Program-made: the position numbers and the translations under genes
Assembly (NCBI RefSeq): GCF_031191545.1
Contig: NZ_CP133472.1
Coordinates: forward strand, 1,860,001-1,924,000
Origin: Schaalia odontolytica
GTDB taxonomy: Bacteria > Actinomycetota > Actinomycetes > Actinomycetales > Actinomycetaceae
Reading direction: 5' to 3'
DNA: 64,000 bases
Notes under the pieces: model-generated
What the model was told of the DNA's origin: nothing
Database searches by the model: none
What the model saw: only the letters and a program-made list of their open reading frames with translations
Shown here: piece by piece, positions 19,476-28,307 of the stretch
Numbering within the stretch: position 1 is the stretch's first letter
How the letters are laid out: every line of letters starts with the position of its first letter

Positions 19476-21536
19476 ATGCGCTCCTCGTGGAGGACACTCG
19501 TCGCCGGCCTGTCACTGGCCGTTGGGGCAGCCATTGCTGCCTTTGCGCCGCCGGCCCACGCTGCAGGCATTACCATCGCCATTGATCCCGGGCACGGAGG
19601 CTCTGACCCCGGTGCGGTCGCCAATGGCCTGCGTGAGAAGGACCTGACCCTTGCGGTATCTCTGGCCCTGAAGGAAGAACTCGAAAGTTACGACGGCGTG
19701 CGTGTGGTCATGACCCGCACGACGGACACCCGCCCCTCGGAGAACATCAGCACTGACCTCTCCAGCCGCGTCGACATGGCTGCCGCTGCGAATGCGGACG
19801 CCCTCGTCTCCATCCACTTCAACTCGGGCTCGCCGATCGCGAAGGGTGCCGAGGTCTGGTACGCGAACTCTTCCTCGTACAACTACGGTACCCACACGCA
19901 GGGACGCGCCCTGTCGGACGCGATCCAGAAACAGCTCACCGGCCTCGGACTGGCCGATCGCGGCATCAAGACGCGTGACAACCCCTACTATGACTACCCG
20001 GATGGCTCGACCGGCGACTACTACGCCATCATCCGTCAGTCCCGCGAGGAGAACATGACCGGCATCATCGTCGAGCATGCATTCCTCACGTCGCCCTCGG
20101 ATGCTGCCCTCCTGCGCGACGAAAGCTTCGTGCGCTCCCTCGGTGTCGCCGATGCGACGGGCATCGCCCAGGCATATGGCCTGAGCAAGGGCACCTGGCG
20201 CGTCGCTGGTGACTCCTGGCGATTCATCTCTAACGGCGTAGCCAAGACCGGCTGGTTCTCCACCGGCGGTCGCTGGTACTGGGCTGGCTCCGACGAGCGC
20301 ACCATCCGTGGCTGGTCGACCATCAACGGTCGACGCTACTTCTTTGACAGCTCGACCGCGATGGTCACGGGCTGGAAGAAGGACAATGACAAGTGGTACT
20401 ACCTGCGTTCCGGCGGCGACATGGCCACCGGCTGGGTGAAGGTCGCCGGCTCCTGGTACTACATGGACTCTGAAGGCGTCATGCTCACCGGCTGGCTCAA
20501 GGATGGAAGCAACTGGTACTGGCTTCGTTCCAACGGAGCGGCGGCCACCGGCTGGACCAACGTCGCTGGTGCCTGGTACCTCTTCGAAGATGATGCGCGC
20601 ATGCTCACCGGCTGGCAGCTGACCGAGGATGACAATCGCTGGTACTACATGCGACCCAACGGTCAGATGGTCACCGGATGGCTTCTGGACGGCGGCAAGT
20701 GGTACTACCTGGACGACGAAGGCGCTATGAAGACCGGCTGGACCAAGGTCGGTGACACGTGGTACCACCTGAGCTCCTCCGGCGCGATGAGCACCGGCTG
20801 GCTCCTGGATGGTGCATGGTACTGGCTGGACTCGAACTCGGGCGCCATGGCGACCGGCACGGTCACCGTCGAGGGCCGCGCGTCCACTTTCGCTTCGTCC
20901 GGCGCGTGGCTTGGCTATGCGGACGGCAGCGAGGCTCCGGCGGCCTCCCGTTCGGCCTCGAGCAGCGCGTCTGTCACGAATGCGTCCGGTCAGCGCCTCA
21001 TCATGACCGCGCCCACCGCCTCGCGCGCGGAGCTCATCGACGCGATGGAAGAGGCCTGGGATGAGGCTGGCTACAGCTATCCGAGCGCTCTGAGTGCTGG
21101 CGGAGCCCAGACGATCCGCGAGTTCGCGTCCATCGTCTACGACGAGGCCGTGGCCGAGGGCGTGTCCCCCGAGCTGGTCTTCGTGCAGGCCATGAAGGAG
21201 ACGGGCTGGCTGCGCTTTGGCGGCGACGTGTCCGTCAGCCAGTACAACTTCTCCGGCATCGGTGCAGTCGGTGGAGGCGCGAAGGGTGCCTCCTTCCCGG
21301 ATGTGCGTACCGGCATTCGTGCCCAGGTCCAGCACCTGCGCGCCTACGCGGACTCCTCGGTGACCACGGCGTCGCTCACGAACCAGGTCGTCGACCCGCG
21401 CTTTGCGTACGTGCGCAAGGGTGCCGCGCCCGTGGTCGAACACCTGGGCATTCAGGAGAACCCCAACCACACCGGCTGGGCGGCGGCCAAGAACTATGGC
21501 TACGACCTGGTGTCCATGATGAAGGCCTACTTCTAA
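19476..21536 (+). CDS. Secreted amidase_3/glucosaminidase autolysin with cell-wall-binding repeats
   Basis: A 686-residue exported wall hydrolase. A signal peptide ends near AHAA (residue 30). An N-acetylmuramoyl-L-alanine amidase domain follows, with zinc ligands His40 (DPGHGG), Glu54 and His114 (SIHFNSG) and catalytic Glu200 (IIVEHAF). About ten aromatic repeats of roughly 20 residues (GWxxxxxxWYYL, residues ~240-480) form a wall-binding module. The C-terminal glucosaminidase-like domain shows FVQAMKETGWLRFGG with the likely catalytic Glu and SQYNFSGIGAVGGG. It would therefore cut both the peptide stem bond and the glycan strand. It has its own promoter and a strong terminator, so it is a single transcription unit. 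Confidence 0.92.
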   Translation: MRSSWRTLVAGLSLAVGAAIAAFAPPAHAAGITIAIDPGHGGSDPGAVANGLREKDLTLAVSLALKEELESYDGVRVVMTRTTDTRPSENISTDLSSRVDMAAAANADALVSIHFNSGSPIAKGAEVWYANSSSYNYGTHTQGRALSDAIQKQLTGLGLADRGIKTRDNPYYDYPDGSTGDYYAIIRQSREENMTGIIVEHAFLTSPSDAALLRDESFVRSLGVADATGIAQAYGLSKGTWRVAGDSWRFISNGVAKTGWFSTGGRWYWAGSDERTIRGWSTINGRRYFFDSSTAMVTGWKKDNDKWYYLRSGGDMATGWVKVAGSWYYMDSEGVMLTGWLKDGSNWYWLRSNGAAATGWTNVAGAWYLFEDDARMLTGWQLTEDDNRWYYMRPNGQMVTGWLLDGGKWYYLDDEGAMKTGWTKVGDTWYHLSSSGAMSTGWLLDGAWYWLDSNSGAMATGTVTVEGRASTFASSGAWLGYADGSEAPAASRSASSSASVTNASGQRLIMTAPTASRAELIDAMEEAWDEAGYSYPSALSAGGAQTIREFASIVYDEAVAEGVSPELVFVQAMKETGWLRFGGDVSVSQYNFSGIGAVGGGAKGASFPDVRTGIRAQVQHLRAYADSSVTTASLTNQVVDPRFAYVRKGAAPVVEHLGIQENPNHTGWAAAKNYGYDLVSMMKAYF

Positions 21537-21554
21537 GGCCAATCCTTCAGTGAC

Positions 21555-21605
21555 GAGGCCGGGGCCGGCCGCGCGAGAAAGCGTGGCTGGCCCCGGCTTC
21601 CTTTA
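21555..21605 (+). terminator. Rho-independent-type terminator after the amidase gene
   Basis: A GC-rich hairpin (arms near GGCCGGGGCCGGCCGCGC) around GAGAAA, then CTTCCTTTAT. It contains the recurring word ACGAGGCCGGGGC. Confidence 0.75.
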
Positions 21606-21656
21606 TCTGCGCCGCGCACATATGCTGCGCTCCGGCGCGGTATCTGCGCGAGCGAC

Positions 21657-21662
21657 TACAAT
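21657..21662 (+). promoter_or_regulatory. Possible -10 box of the CorA-like/Nudix/HD operon
   Basis: TACAAT stands 88 bases before the chosen ATG, with no clear -35 box. The leader between them is very GC-rich and could fold. Confidence 0.3.
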
Positions 21663-21750
21663 CTCAAAGAGCGGTAGGTCCCCGCGGCCTCGGGCCGCCT
21701 GCGCTGCGGACGACTAGGTGTCAACGACTTCGAATGGAGGTGCCCGGGCG

Positions 21751-23031
21751 ATGAGCTCCTACAGCAAGACGTACGCGTCTGATCCCCAGCTCTGGGATGA
21801 GGGCCCAAGCTTCCTGCTGAAGTGTCAGTACACGGATGGGGCGCAGGCAGTGATTCTGTCCGGATGGCATCGCCGGGCGATGGAGTTCGAGAATCCGATC
21901 GTCATGCCCCCGCTGGACGACGATGAGGGCTACCGGTACTGCCCCATCGACATCGAATCCCATCGTAAGGACCCGTGGAGTGATATCGACAGGTACGAGC
22001 TCGAAGTGTCGCTCGACGGTGCGCACGACGGCGAGATCTCCTCGCTCCTCGAAATGCTCATGGCGCCGGCCGTCGCTCACGCGCTGATGGCATCCATGCC
22101 CGAGATGATTCAGCGGGTGTCTGCGAACAAAACGAATGTGCCCCTGCAGATCGATGCCGACACGCGGATCGCATACTTTGATCTGCTGACCCAGAACCTA
22201 CCGGCCCGTTCCGGCGATACCTCTGAGCCGCTTCGTGCCCTCCATCGCTGGTGCCGGATCTTCGATATGGGCAACGGCACCGTCACGATCTATCAGCCGG
22301 TCGCGCCGCAGCAGCTCGACAATCTTCGCTGGCCACACAATGGCATCTGGCTGAACCGTGGGCAGGGGTACTTCACCGAACCTTCGGACGTGGGCGACAT
22401 CGTTGAGGCGTTCTCGATCCCGATCAAGTACGAGCAATACAACCTCGAGAACTGGCGGATCGAGTTCGAATTCTGGGAGAACGAGCCCTTCCAGATCATG
22501 ATCAGTGACGATTCTGAGGAAGCCGCCCAGCGCCTCGGGCGGGCGCAGCGAGAAATCGGCGTGCTCTCCCAGTTCGTGACGACGGCGTTCCTCGTGTCTA
22601 GGAACCTTGAACGCCGTTCCAAGGTCAACGAACTCGTGACCGGGAATGAGGCCCTGCAGGGCCTCGCGACGCGTAAGGTCGCCGAACTCAAGGCGACGAT
22701 CGAAGAGTACCGACGGCTGCTCGAGCGGGCGTCCGGCCTGCTCGCGAACACCGCTCAGTCAGTCCAGGCCGTCGCGAACCAGGAGAATGCCGAGGCCGCA
22801 GAACGCACGAACACGTTCCTCACCTTCGCGTCCGCAGTCTTTTTCGTGCCGACGCTCATCATCTCTTTCTTCTCGATGTCCATCATTGGTCTCAACCAGG
22901 GCGAGACTCTTCCCTCGCTGTGGTTCGTGCTTGCCCTGTGCCTGGCGAGCGTGGTCGTCGCGATCGGCGCTCTTGTTGTCTTGAGGCGCCAGCTGAGGAA
23001 GAGTCGACATATGGCCCCAAGGAGGCGATGA
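21751..23031 (+). CDS. CorA-like membrane protein
   Basis: A 426-residue protein with a CorA-type layout: a large soluble N-terminal domain, a long charged helix (about 270-360), and two membrane helices close to the C-terminus (FFVPTLIISFFSMSI and LWFVLALCLASVVVAIGALVV). Between them is GLNQGETLP, which sits where CorA has GMN and ZntB-type proteins have related triplets. The protein ends in a basic tail. ATG 21751 is preferred because GGAGG lies ten bases upstream; GTG 21718 is an alternative. It begins a three-gene operon with a cupin-Nudix protein and an HD protein, an odd setting for a housekeeping Mg channel. A gated ion channel is inferred, not shown. Confidence 0.65.
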   Translation: MSSYSKTYASDPQLWDEGPSFLLKCQYTDGAQAVILSGWHRRAMEFENPIVMPPLDDDEGYRYCPIDIESHRKDPWSDIDRYELEVSLDGAHDGEISSLLEMLMAPAVAHALMASMPEMIQRVSANKTNVPLQIDADTRIAYFDLLTQNLPARSGDTSEPLRALHRWCRIFDMGNGTVTIYQPVAPQQLDNLRWPHNGIWLNRGQGYFTEPSDVGDIVEAFSIPIKYEQYNLENWRIEFEFWENEPFQIMISDDSEEAAQRLGRAQREIGVLSQFVTTAFLVSRNLERRSKVNELVTGNEALQGLATRKVAELKATIEEYRRLLERASGLLANTAQSVQAVANQENAEAAERTNTFLTFASAVFFVPTLIISFFSMSIIGLNQGETLPSLWFVLALCLASVVVAIGALVVLRRQLRKSRHMAPRRR

Positions 23032-23033
23032 GG

Positions 23034-23921
23034 ATGTTCTCCACCATTGCGTCAGATGAGATCCGGCAGGCGCTGGAGCAGGTGTCGCGCCAGTACCTGG
23101 CCGGCAACCTCTCTCGGCCGCAGGCGGTCGCGCACTACGACACGAGCGATCTTGAAATCGGGATCACGTCCTATTCCGACGACGCGTGCGAGCAGCCGCA
23201 CTTCCATACGCGAGCTACCGAGTACCAGTACATGCTGTCCGGCTGGACGCAGTACCTGGATGTGGACACCGGTGAGGAACATGAGTTTCGATCGGGCGAC
23301 TTCTACGTCATCGAACCCGGAACGACGTACGCGCAGCGCTCGAAGCGGGGGACGCAGATCCTCTTCATCAAAGTTCCCTCCACCAACGACAAGAACGTCG
23401 TCACCCCCGGCCCGGATGTCGAGGCCTGGCTGACCTCGGCCCTGACGACGACGCGCGTAGACTACTCCCACGATCCCGATGCACCGGCGGCCAACTCGAT
23501 CGTCCCCGCGGCAGCGGTCGCTATCGAGCACGAGGGTCACATCCTCATGCTCCAGCGCCGGGATAGCGGGAATTGGACGCTCCCTGGCGGCACCCTCGAA
23601 TTCGGCGAAAGCCTCGCCGAATGCGTGGTTCGTGAGCTTCAGGAGGAGACCGGTCTCGACGTGCAGGTGAGCGGGATCGTCGGCACCTACACGGACCCGG
23701 ACGTGCGCATCGCATACTCCGACGGGGAAGTACGACAGGAGTTCACCGTCGTGTTTCACGGGGTGTCCGAGGGCCGCGAGGTGTCCCTCGACTCCGAGTC
23801 CACGGGTTTCCAGTGGGTGCGCAAGGAGAAGCTCCTCGATCTGCGCCTCGCTGACTCTCAGCGCCGCAGACTGGCGGATCTCCTGCGGTATCTGGCCGAC
23901 GGCACGCAAAGGATTGCATGA
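23034..23921 (+). CDS. Cupin-Nudix fusion protein
   Basis: A 295-residue two-domain protein. Residues about 20-125 form a cupin (PHFHTRATEYQYMLSG with His ligands, then GDFYVIEPGTTY). Residues about 155-285 form a Nudix hydrolase with an intact box, GGTLEFGESLAECVVRELQEETGL. Nudix enzymes cleave nucleoside diphosphates linked to another group; the substrate is not evident. GGAGG stands eight bases before ATG 23034 but only two before ATG 23028, which decides the start. It starts two bases after the CorA-like gene and overlaps the HD gene, so the three are co-translated. Confidence 0.82.
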   Translation: MFSTIASDEIRQALEQVSRQYLAGNLSRPQAVAHYDTSDLEIGITSYSDDACEQPHFHTRATEYQYMLSGWTQYLDVDTGEEHEFRSGDFYVIEPGTTYAQRSKRGTQILFIKVPSTNDKNVVTPGPDVEAWLTSALTTTRVDYSHDPDAPAANSIVPAAAVAIEHEGHILMLQRRDSGNWTLPGGTLEFGESLAECVVRELQEETGLDVQVSGIVGTYTDPDVRIAYSDGEVRQEFTVVFHGVSEGREVSLDSESTGFQWVRKEKLLDLRLADSQRRRLADLLRYLADGTQRIA

Positions 23922-24409
23922 TGACTGACTTGACGCCTGAAATCGGCATGGACGAGAACCGGCTGCGCCACTGCCATGGGGTGGGGATGAAAGCCTCCGA
24001 GCTGGGGCGAACCCTGTTTGGCTGGTCGGATGAGAAGTGCCGCGACATGTTCGTGATGGGCTACTTGCACGATGTTGGCTATCAATTTGCCCAGGAACAG
24101 TCCGAGCACGAGGAACTCGGAGGCACCCTGCTGCGTTCCCTGGGGTTCATGTATTGGGCGGAAATCTTCCACCACGGCAACCCCGACAGCGCCTACCAGT
24201 CGGATGAACTCCTGGTGCTCAATTTGGCGGACATGCTGATATCGAAGGACGGCAGTGCTACGACCATACCTGTGCGTCTTGCGGACATCGCGAGCCGCTA
24301 CGGCGTTGAATCAACGCAGTATGTGGCGGCGAAGAAACTCGCAGATGTTCTCATCGCGCAGGTGCGGGAGATCGGCGGGTCGCAGGACGTCCTGAGCCAG
24401 CTGCTCTGA
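23918..24409 (+). CDS. HD-domain phosphohydrolase
   Basis: A small (163 residues) HD-superfamily protein. Metal-binding residues are visible as His20 in RHCHGVG, His51-Asp52 in GYLHDVGY, a His pair in EIFHHGNPDS and Asp in LNLADML. Members of this size often dephosphorylate nucleotides or cleave phosphodiesters. Its ATG overlaps the Nudix stop (ATGA), making it the third gene of the CorA-like operon. The substrate is unknown. Pairing with a Nudix enzyme suggests nucleotide turnover, which is inference. Confidence 0.8.
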   Translation: MMTDLTPEIGMDENRLRHCHGVGMKASELGRTLFGWSDEKCRDMFVMGYLHDVGYQFAQEQSEHEELGGTLLRSLGFMYWAEIFHHGNPDSAYQSDELLVLNLADMLISKDGSATTIPVRLADIASRYGVESTQYVAAKKLADVLIAQVREIGGSQDVLSQLL

Positions 24410-24525
24410 GCGCACGTTTGGGGCGAATCGGCTGCGTGCCTCAACAGTCCTCTGCGGCTCTGCCCACGCGGATAGGTTGTGCTCGCGGTCCGGTGACGAG
24501 CCTGATGTTGGTGGGATGCTCGTAC

Positions 24526-24626
24526 GCGGATAGCTTCTGCGCGTGCGGATAGGTTCTTCGGATGCGGATAGCTTATTAACCTATCCGCATGCTCCTAACC
24601 TATCCGTATCGTCGTAACCTATCCGT
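24526..24626. repeat. Six-arm 101-bp dyad array, copy 1
   Basis: Three direct 11-mers (GCGGATAG[G/C]TT at 24526, 24545, 24564) face three inverted ones (AACCTATCCG[C/T] at 24578, 24597, 24616). The step within each side is exactly 19 bases and the centre is ATT. The innermost left arm reads GCTT instead of GGTT. Confidence 0.9.
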
Positions 24627-24802
24627 GTGCTTTGCGTCCAGTCGCGCTCAGGCTCCGTACCTGAACCTGCGACACGTGCACCTTTGGTTGTCTGAGTTAA
24701 GGACGTGGCATAGCCGCCCGATAGGAGCATCTTGTTTGTGGTCTTGGAGATTTGCCTGACGGGGGTCGTACATGGACTCGTTCGTCTACGCGCAATGATC
24801 GT

Positions 24803-24903
24803 CTGGATAGGTTGTGCGCATGGGGATAGGTTATTCGGATGCGGATAGCTTATTAACCTATCCGCATGCTCCTAACCTATCCGTATCGTCGTAGCCTATC
24901 CGC
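24803..24903. repeat. Six-arm 101-bp dyad array, copy 2
   Basis: Same design: left arms at 24803, 24822 and 24841, centre ATT, right arms at 24855, 24874 and 24893. The right half is nearly identical to copy 1, including spacers ATGCTCCT and ATCGTCGT. Confidence 0.9.
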
Positions 24904-25003
24904 GTGCTCTGCGTCCAGTCGCGCTTCTAGCATCGTCTGTGAGGCCGCGTGACAGGTGGTTCGTGAAGCCAGTGTCTTCAATCCTGCTGCTGGTTCGGCA
25001 TGT

Positions 25004-25044
25004 ACGAGGCCACGAGCGCTCACGAAAAGCAACCGGGGCCTCGT
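25004..25044 (-). terminator. Weak possible terminator after rmlCD
   Basis: ACGAGGCC pairs with GGCCTCGT across a 25-base loop. It lies just beyond the stop of the rmlCD fusion. No clear T-run follows. Confidence 0.35.
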
Positions 25045-25055
25045 TCGTGTGGAAG

Positions 25056-26483
25056 TCAGCCGCGCAGGGAGGCGACGTAGGAGTCGATGTGCTGGGAGGA
25101 ATCCTCGGGGGTGAAGCCCGCGGCCTTGATCTTCGTCAGGTCCAGCACGGAAGACAGGGGGCGCGGAGCTACCTCACGGCCAGCGAAGTACTCTTGCGTC
25201 GTCACCTCGGTGACGTCTTCCGGATCGCGCCCGCACAGCTCGAAGACGCGCTTGGCCACCTGTGCCCAACTCATGATCGGGCCCTCGCCCGACAGGTTGT
25301 AGGTGCCGAACTCGGCTCCGCTGGTCAGCAGGTGAATGATGCCCTTGGCCAGGTCGGAGGTGAAGGTCAGGCGACCCACCTGGTCGGAGACGACCGAGGG
25401 GGAGGCACCCTGATCCGCCAGGGACGCCATGGTCTTCAGGAAGTTCTTGCCGTCGCCCACGACCCAGGAGGTGCGCACGATGTAGTGCTTGGGCGTCGAG
25501 GCCACAGCGGCATCGCCGCCGGCCTTCGACTGACCGTAGGCGCCCAGGGGAGAGGGGGCCTCGTCCTCAACGTGCATGTCCTGCGTGCCATCGAAGACGT
25601 ATTCCGTCGAGATGTGGACCATCGTCGCGTCGTGAGCCGTGGCCTCGCGGGCCAGGATCGCCGGGCCCGTCGAGTTCGCCTGCCAGGTCGCGCGGCGGCC
25701 CTCGGGCGTCTCAGCGCCGTCGACGTTCGTCCACGCGGCCGCGTTGATCACCACGTCGATGTCGTCCCACGGCAGGGCTGCCACCTGCTCGGCGTCGGAA
25801 ATCGACACCTCGGGCAGGTCCACGCCCGTCACAGTGAAGCCGGCCTCGGGCAGCGCGCGCATGAGCTCGCGGCCCAGCTGGCCGTTCGCGCCCGTCACGA
25901 GCGCACGGCGCCCCGCGGTGGCCGGAGCGGGGAAGGGGGTCACGTCCGCCATGCGCGGGTGAGCCTTGTCCTTGTCGGACAGGATGGCGCGCTCGAGCGG
26001 GATCGGCCAATCCACGGCGGCCGTCTCGTCGGCCAGGTTCAGGAAGGTGTAGCGCGCGTCCGGTGACCAGTGGTCGTTGACCAGGTACGTGTAGGCCGTG
26101 TTCGGCTCCAGGGTCTGGTAGGAGTTACCCACGCCCTTGGGGACGAACACCGCCACGCCCGGGTCGATGATCGTCGTGTAGACGGTGCCGAAAGAGGGGC
26201 CTTCGCGCAGGTCCACCCACGCGCCGAACACGCGGCCGGTCGCGACCGACACGAACTTGTCCCACGGCTCCGCGTGAATGCCTCGCGTCACCCCGACCTC
26301 GTCGTTGAAGGAGATGTTGTTCTGCACGGGCTGGAAATCGGGCAGGCCGAGCGCGACCATCTTCTCGCGCTGCCAGTTCTCCTTGAACCAGCCTCGGTTA
26401 TCGCCGTGAACAGTCAGATCAATGCGCAAGAAGCCGGGGATCGGCGTGGTCGTAATCCCCAGGGGCTTAGCGGTGGGCGCCAT
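25056..26483 (-). CDS. rmlCD: Bifunctional dTDP-4-dehydrorhamnose 3,5-epimerase/reductase (RmlC-RmlD fusion)
   Basis: One 475-residue chain performs the last two steps of dTDP-L-rhamnose synthesis. The N-terminal ~185 residues are an RmlC cupin (GDNRGWFKENW, GVTRGIHAEPWDKF with catalytic His, VFVPKGVGNSYQ). After a Pro/Ala linker, residues ~195-475 form RmlD with GANGQLGREL, STEYVFDG and the YGQSK Tyr/Lys pair. Fusions of this order are known from some Actinobacteria. ATG 26483 is preceded by AAGGAAG. It is divergent from rmlA across about 195 bases. No rmlB is recognised in the window. Confidence 0.93.
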   Translation of the reverse strand: MAPTAKPLGITTTPIPGFLRIDLTVHGDNRGWFKENWQREKMVALGLPDFQPVQNNISFNDEVGVTRGIHAEPWDKFVSVATGRVFGAWVDLREGPSFGTVYTTIIDPGVAVFVPKGVGNSYQTLEPNTAYTYLVNDHWSPDARYTFLNLADETAAVDWPIPLERAILSDKDKAHPRMADVTPFPAPATAGRRALVTGANGQLGRELMRALPEAGFTVTGVDLPEVSISDAEQVAALPWDDIDVVINAAAWTNVDGAETPEGRRATWQANSTGPAILAREATAHDATMVHISTEYVFDGTQDMHVEDEAPSPLGAYGQSKAGGDAAVASTPKHYIVRTSWVVGDGKNFLKTMASLADQGASPSVVSDQVGRLTFTSDLAKGIIHLLTSGAEFGTYNLSGEGPIMSWAQVAKRVFELCGRDPEDVTEVTTQEYFAGREVAPRPLSSVLDLTKIKAAGFTPEDSSQHIDSYVASLRG

Positions 26484-26597
26484 GGTTCTTCCTTACGTGC
26501 GTGGTACTTGTGCGGACGCAACATTCCATGTAAATACTATCCGATCTGCACCCCCGCGGCGGTGTGCGCCGCCCCATGGGCGCGCGGAGGTGCAAAG

Positions 26598-26628
26598 TTG
26601 TGGAAAAATACTGTTGTATAGGGATAAT
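26598..26628 (+). promoter_or_regulatory. Possible rmlA promoter
   Basis: TTGTGG and GATAAT with a 19-base spacer, in an AT-rich part of the rmlCD-rmlA divergent region. The long spacer lowers confidence. Confidence 0.35.
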
Positions 26629-26678
26629 TGTCAACGACGCGCGACCCACACGAGGACGCGCCGGGAAGCGGAGGCAAC

Positions 26679-27551
26679 ATGAAAGGCATCATCCTGGCGG
26701 GCGGCTCGGGCACCCGCCTCAACCCGATCACGCTGGGGACATCGAAGCAGCTCGTCCCCGTCTATGACAAGCCGATGATCTACTATCCGCTGTCGACTCT
26801 GATGCTGGCGGGCATTTCCGATGTCCTCGTCATTACCACCCCGCACGATGCGCCTTCCTTCCATCGCCTGCTCGGCGACGGAAGCCAGCTCGGCGTCAAC
26901 ATCTCCTACGCCGTCCAGCATGAACCCAACGGCCTCGCGCAGGCCTTCGTGCTCGGTGCCGACCATGTGGGCGACGACAGTGCCGCCCTGGTCCTGGGTG
27001 ACAACATCTTCTACGGCCCCGGCATGGGTGCCCAGCTGCGCCGCCACGTCGACCCCGACGGCGGTGCCGTCTTCGCCTACCACGTGTCCAACCCGCGTGA
27101 GTACGGCGTCGTGGAATTCGACGAAGACTTCAACGCGCTATCCATCGAGGAAAAGCCCGAGCACCCCAAGTCGAACTACGCGGTGCCCGGCCTGTACTTC
27201 TACGACAACGACGTGGTCGAGATCGCCCGCAATCTCAAGCCGAGTGCGCGCGGCGAGTACGAGATCACCGACGTGAACCGTTCCTACCTCGAGGCAGGCA
27301 AGCTCAAGGTCGAGGTTCTTCCGCGCGGCACCGCGTGGCTCGATACCGGTACCTTCGACTCCCTCGCGGATGCCACGGCCTTCGTGCGCACGGTCGAGGC
27401 CCGCCAAGGCATGAAGATCGGCGCCCCCGAAGAGGTCGCGTGGCGCATGGGCTTTATCGACGACGAGGGGCTGCGCAAGCGCGCCGAGCCCCTGGTCAAG
27501 TCCGGTTACGGTGCCTACCTTCTCGAGCTGCTTGAGCGAGAGGGCCGCTGA
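26679..27551 (+). CDS. rmlA: Glucose-1-phosphate thymidylyltransferase RmlA
   Basis: Makes dTDP-glucose from dTTP and glucose-1-phosphate, the first rhamnose step. The 290-residue protein begins [14 protein letters not shown], the pyrophosphorylase signature, continues with [20 protein letters not shown], and has the metal-site DNIFYG. ATG 26679 is preceded by GGAGG with the right spacing; an upstream in-frame start would add 17 residues with no support. The stop touches the GTG of a GT2 gene, so the two are coupled. Confidence 0.95.
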   Translation: MKGIILAGGSGTRLNPITLGTSKQLVPVYDKPMIYYPLSTLMLAGISDVLVITTPHDAPSFHRLLGDGSQLGVNISYAVQHEPNGLAQAFVLGADHVGDDSAALVLGDNIFYGPGMGAQLRRHVDPDGGAVFAYHVSNPREYGVVEFDEDFNALSIEEKPEHPKSNYAVPGLYFYDNDVVEIARNLKPSARGEYEITDVNRSYLEAGKLKVEVLPRGTAWLDTGTFDSLADATAFVRTVEARQGMKIGAPEEVAWRMGFIDDEGLRKRAEPLVKSGYGAYLLELLEREGR

Positions 27552-28307
27552 GTGACGCACCCCACTGCTCAGTCGCGCCTCCTTATCATCATCCCCGCGT
27601 GGAACGAGGAGGAGGTACTCGGTGATGTCCTTGAGATGGTGAAGGCCGAAAAGCCATCTCATGCCGACATTCTCGTGGTCTCCGACGGATCGATGGACGC
27701 GACCGCCGACATAGCGCGCGCCGCGGGCGTCGCCGTCCTCGACCTGCCGCTCAACCTGGGGGTCGGCGGTGCGATGCGTGCCGGCTTCCAGTACGCGCGG
27801 CGCATGGGCTACGAGTATGCGTGCCAGCTCGACGCGGACGGCCAGCACGATCCGCGCGAGATTAACACGCTCATCGAGACGGCTTCGAGCGAGCACGCGG
27901 ACGTCGTCATCGGTTCGCGCTTCGCGGGCAAGGGCGACTATCAGGCGCGAGGCCCGCGCAAGTGGGCGATGAACCTCTTTTCGGTCATCCTCTCGCGCGT
28001 GTGCAAGACTCGCCTGAGCGATACGACGAGCGGCTTCAAGCTCTACGGTCCCCGGGCGCTGTCGCTTTTTGCGCACAACTACCCGGCCGAGTATCTGGGC
28101 GACACGATTGGCGCGCTCGTGATCGCTGCGCGATCGCGTCTAGTCGTGCGCGAGGTGGGCGTGCAGATGCACCCGCGTGCGGGCGGGGAGCCCTCCCACA
28201 ATCCGATCAAATCTGCGCTCTTCCTGGTGCGCGCGACGATGGCCCTCGCGGTCTCTCTGTCGCGTCCCGGCGAAAAGGCTGCCCAGGCGTCGGAGGAGGA
28301 CGCATGA
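27552..28307 (+). CDS. Family 2 glycosyltransferase (polyprenyl-phosphate type)
   Basis: A 251-residue GT2 with LLIIIPAWNEEEVLGDVL, VVSDGSMDATADIA, the DXD-type QLDADGQHDP, VVIGSRFAGKGDY and the RKWAMNLFSVILSRV stretch common in lipid-carrier sugar transferases. GTG begins directly after the rmlA stop. Its ATGA overlap with DUF2304 repeats the arrangement at 8994-10159. The sugar could be linked to the rhamnose pathway, but nothing in the protein shows it. Confidence 0.88.
   Translation: MTHPTAQSRLLIIIPAWNEEEVLGDVLEMVKAEKPSHADILVVSDGSMDATADIARAAGVAVLDLPLNLGVGGAMRAGFQYARRMGYEYACQLDADGQHDPREINTLIETASSEHADVVIGSRFAGKGDYQARGPRKWAMNLFSVILSRVCKTRLSDTTSGFKLYGPRALSLFAHNYPAEYLGDTIGALVIAARSRLVVREVGVQMHPRAGGEPSHNPIKSALFLVRATMALAVSLSRPGEKAAQASEEDA

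Larger units (their letters stand above)
24410..25003. other. Non-coding stretch with two palindromic arrays
   Basis: About 600 bases with no supported gene. It holds one lone GCGGATAGGTT (24468), two six-arm dyad arrays and a unique 176-base spacer between the arrays, in which I see nothing else. Bases ~24559-24650 and ~24836-24927 are almost identical direct repeats of about 90 bases. Confidence 0.7.

Noticed and set aside
20220-20900. Non-coding tandem repeat
   Set aside because: The periodicity is explained by the translated aromatic cell-wall-binding repeats.
19512-21542. 676-codon minus-strand frame opposite the autolysin
   Set aside because: Its repeats are only the reverse of the wall-binding repeats.
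24526-24626. Replication origin with DnaA boxes
   Set aside because: The arm sequence is not TTATCCACA-like enough, copies occur three times, and no dnaA or dnaN gene is near.
24526-24903. CRISPR array
   Set aside because: Arms are only 11 bases, spacers 8 bases, and half the units are inverted. No cas genes are nearby.
24939-26066. Plus-strand frame opposite rmlCD
   Set aside because: No start signal; the minus-strand fusion is unmistakable.
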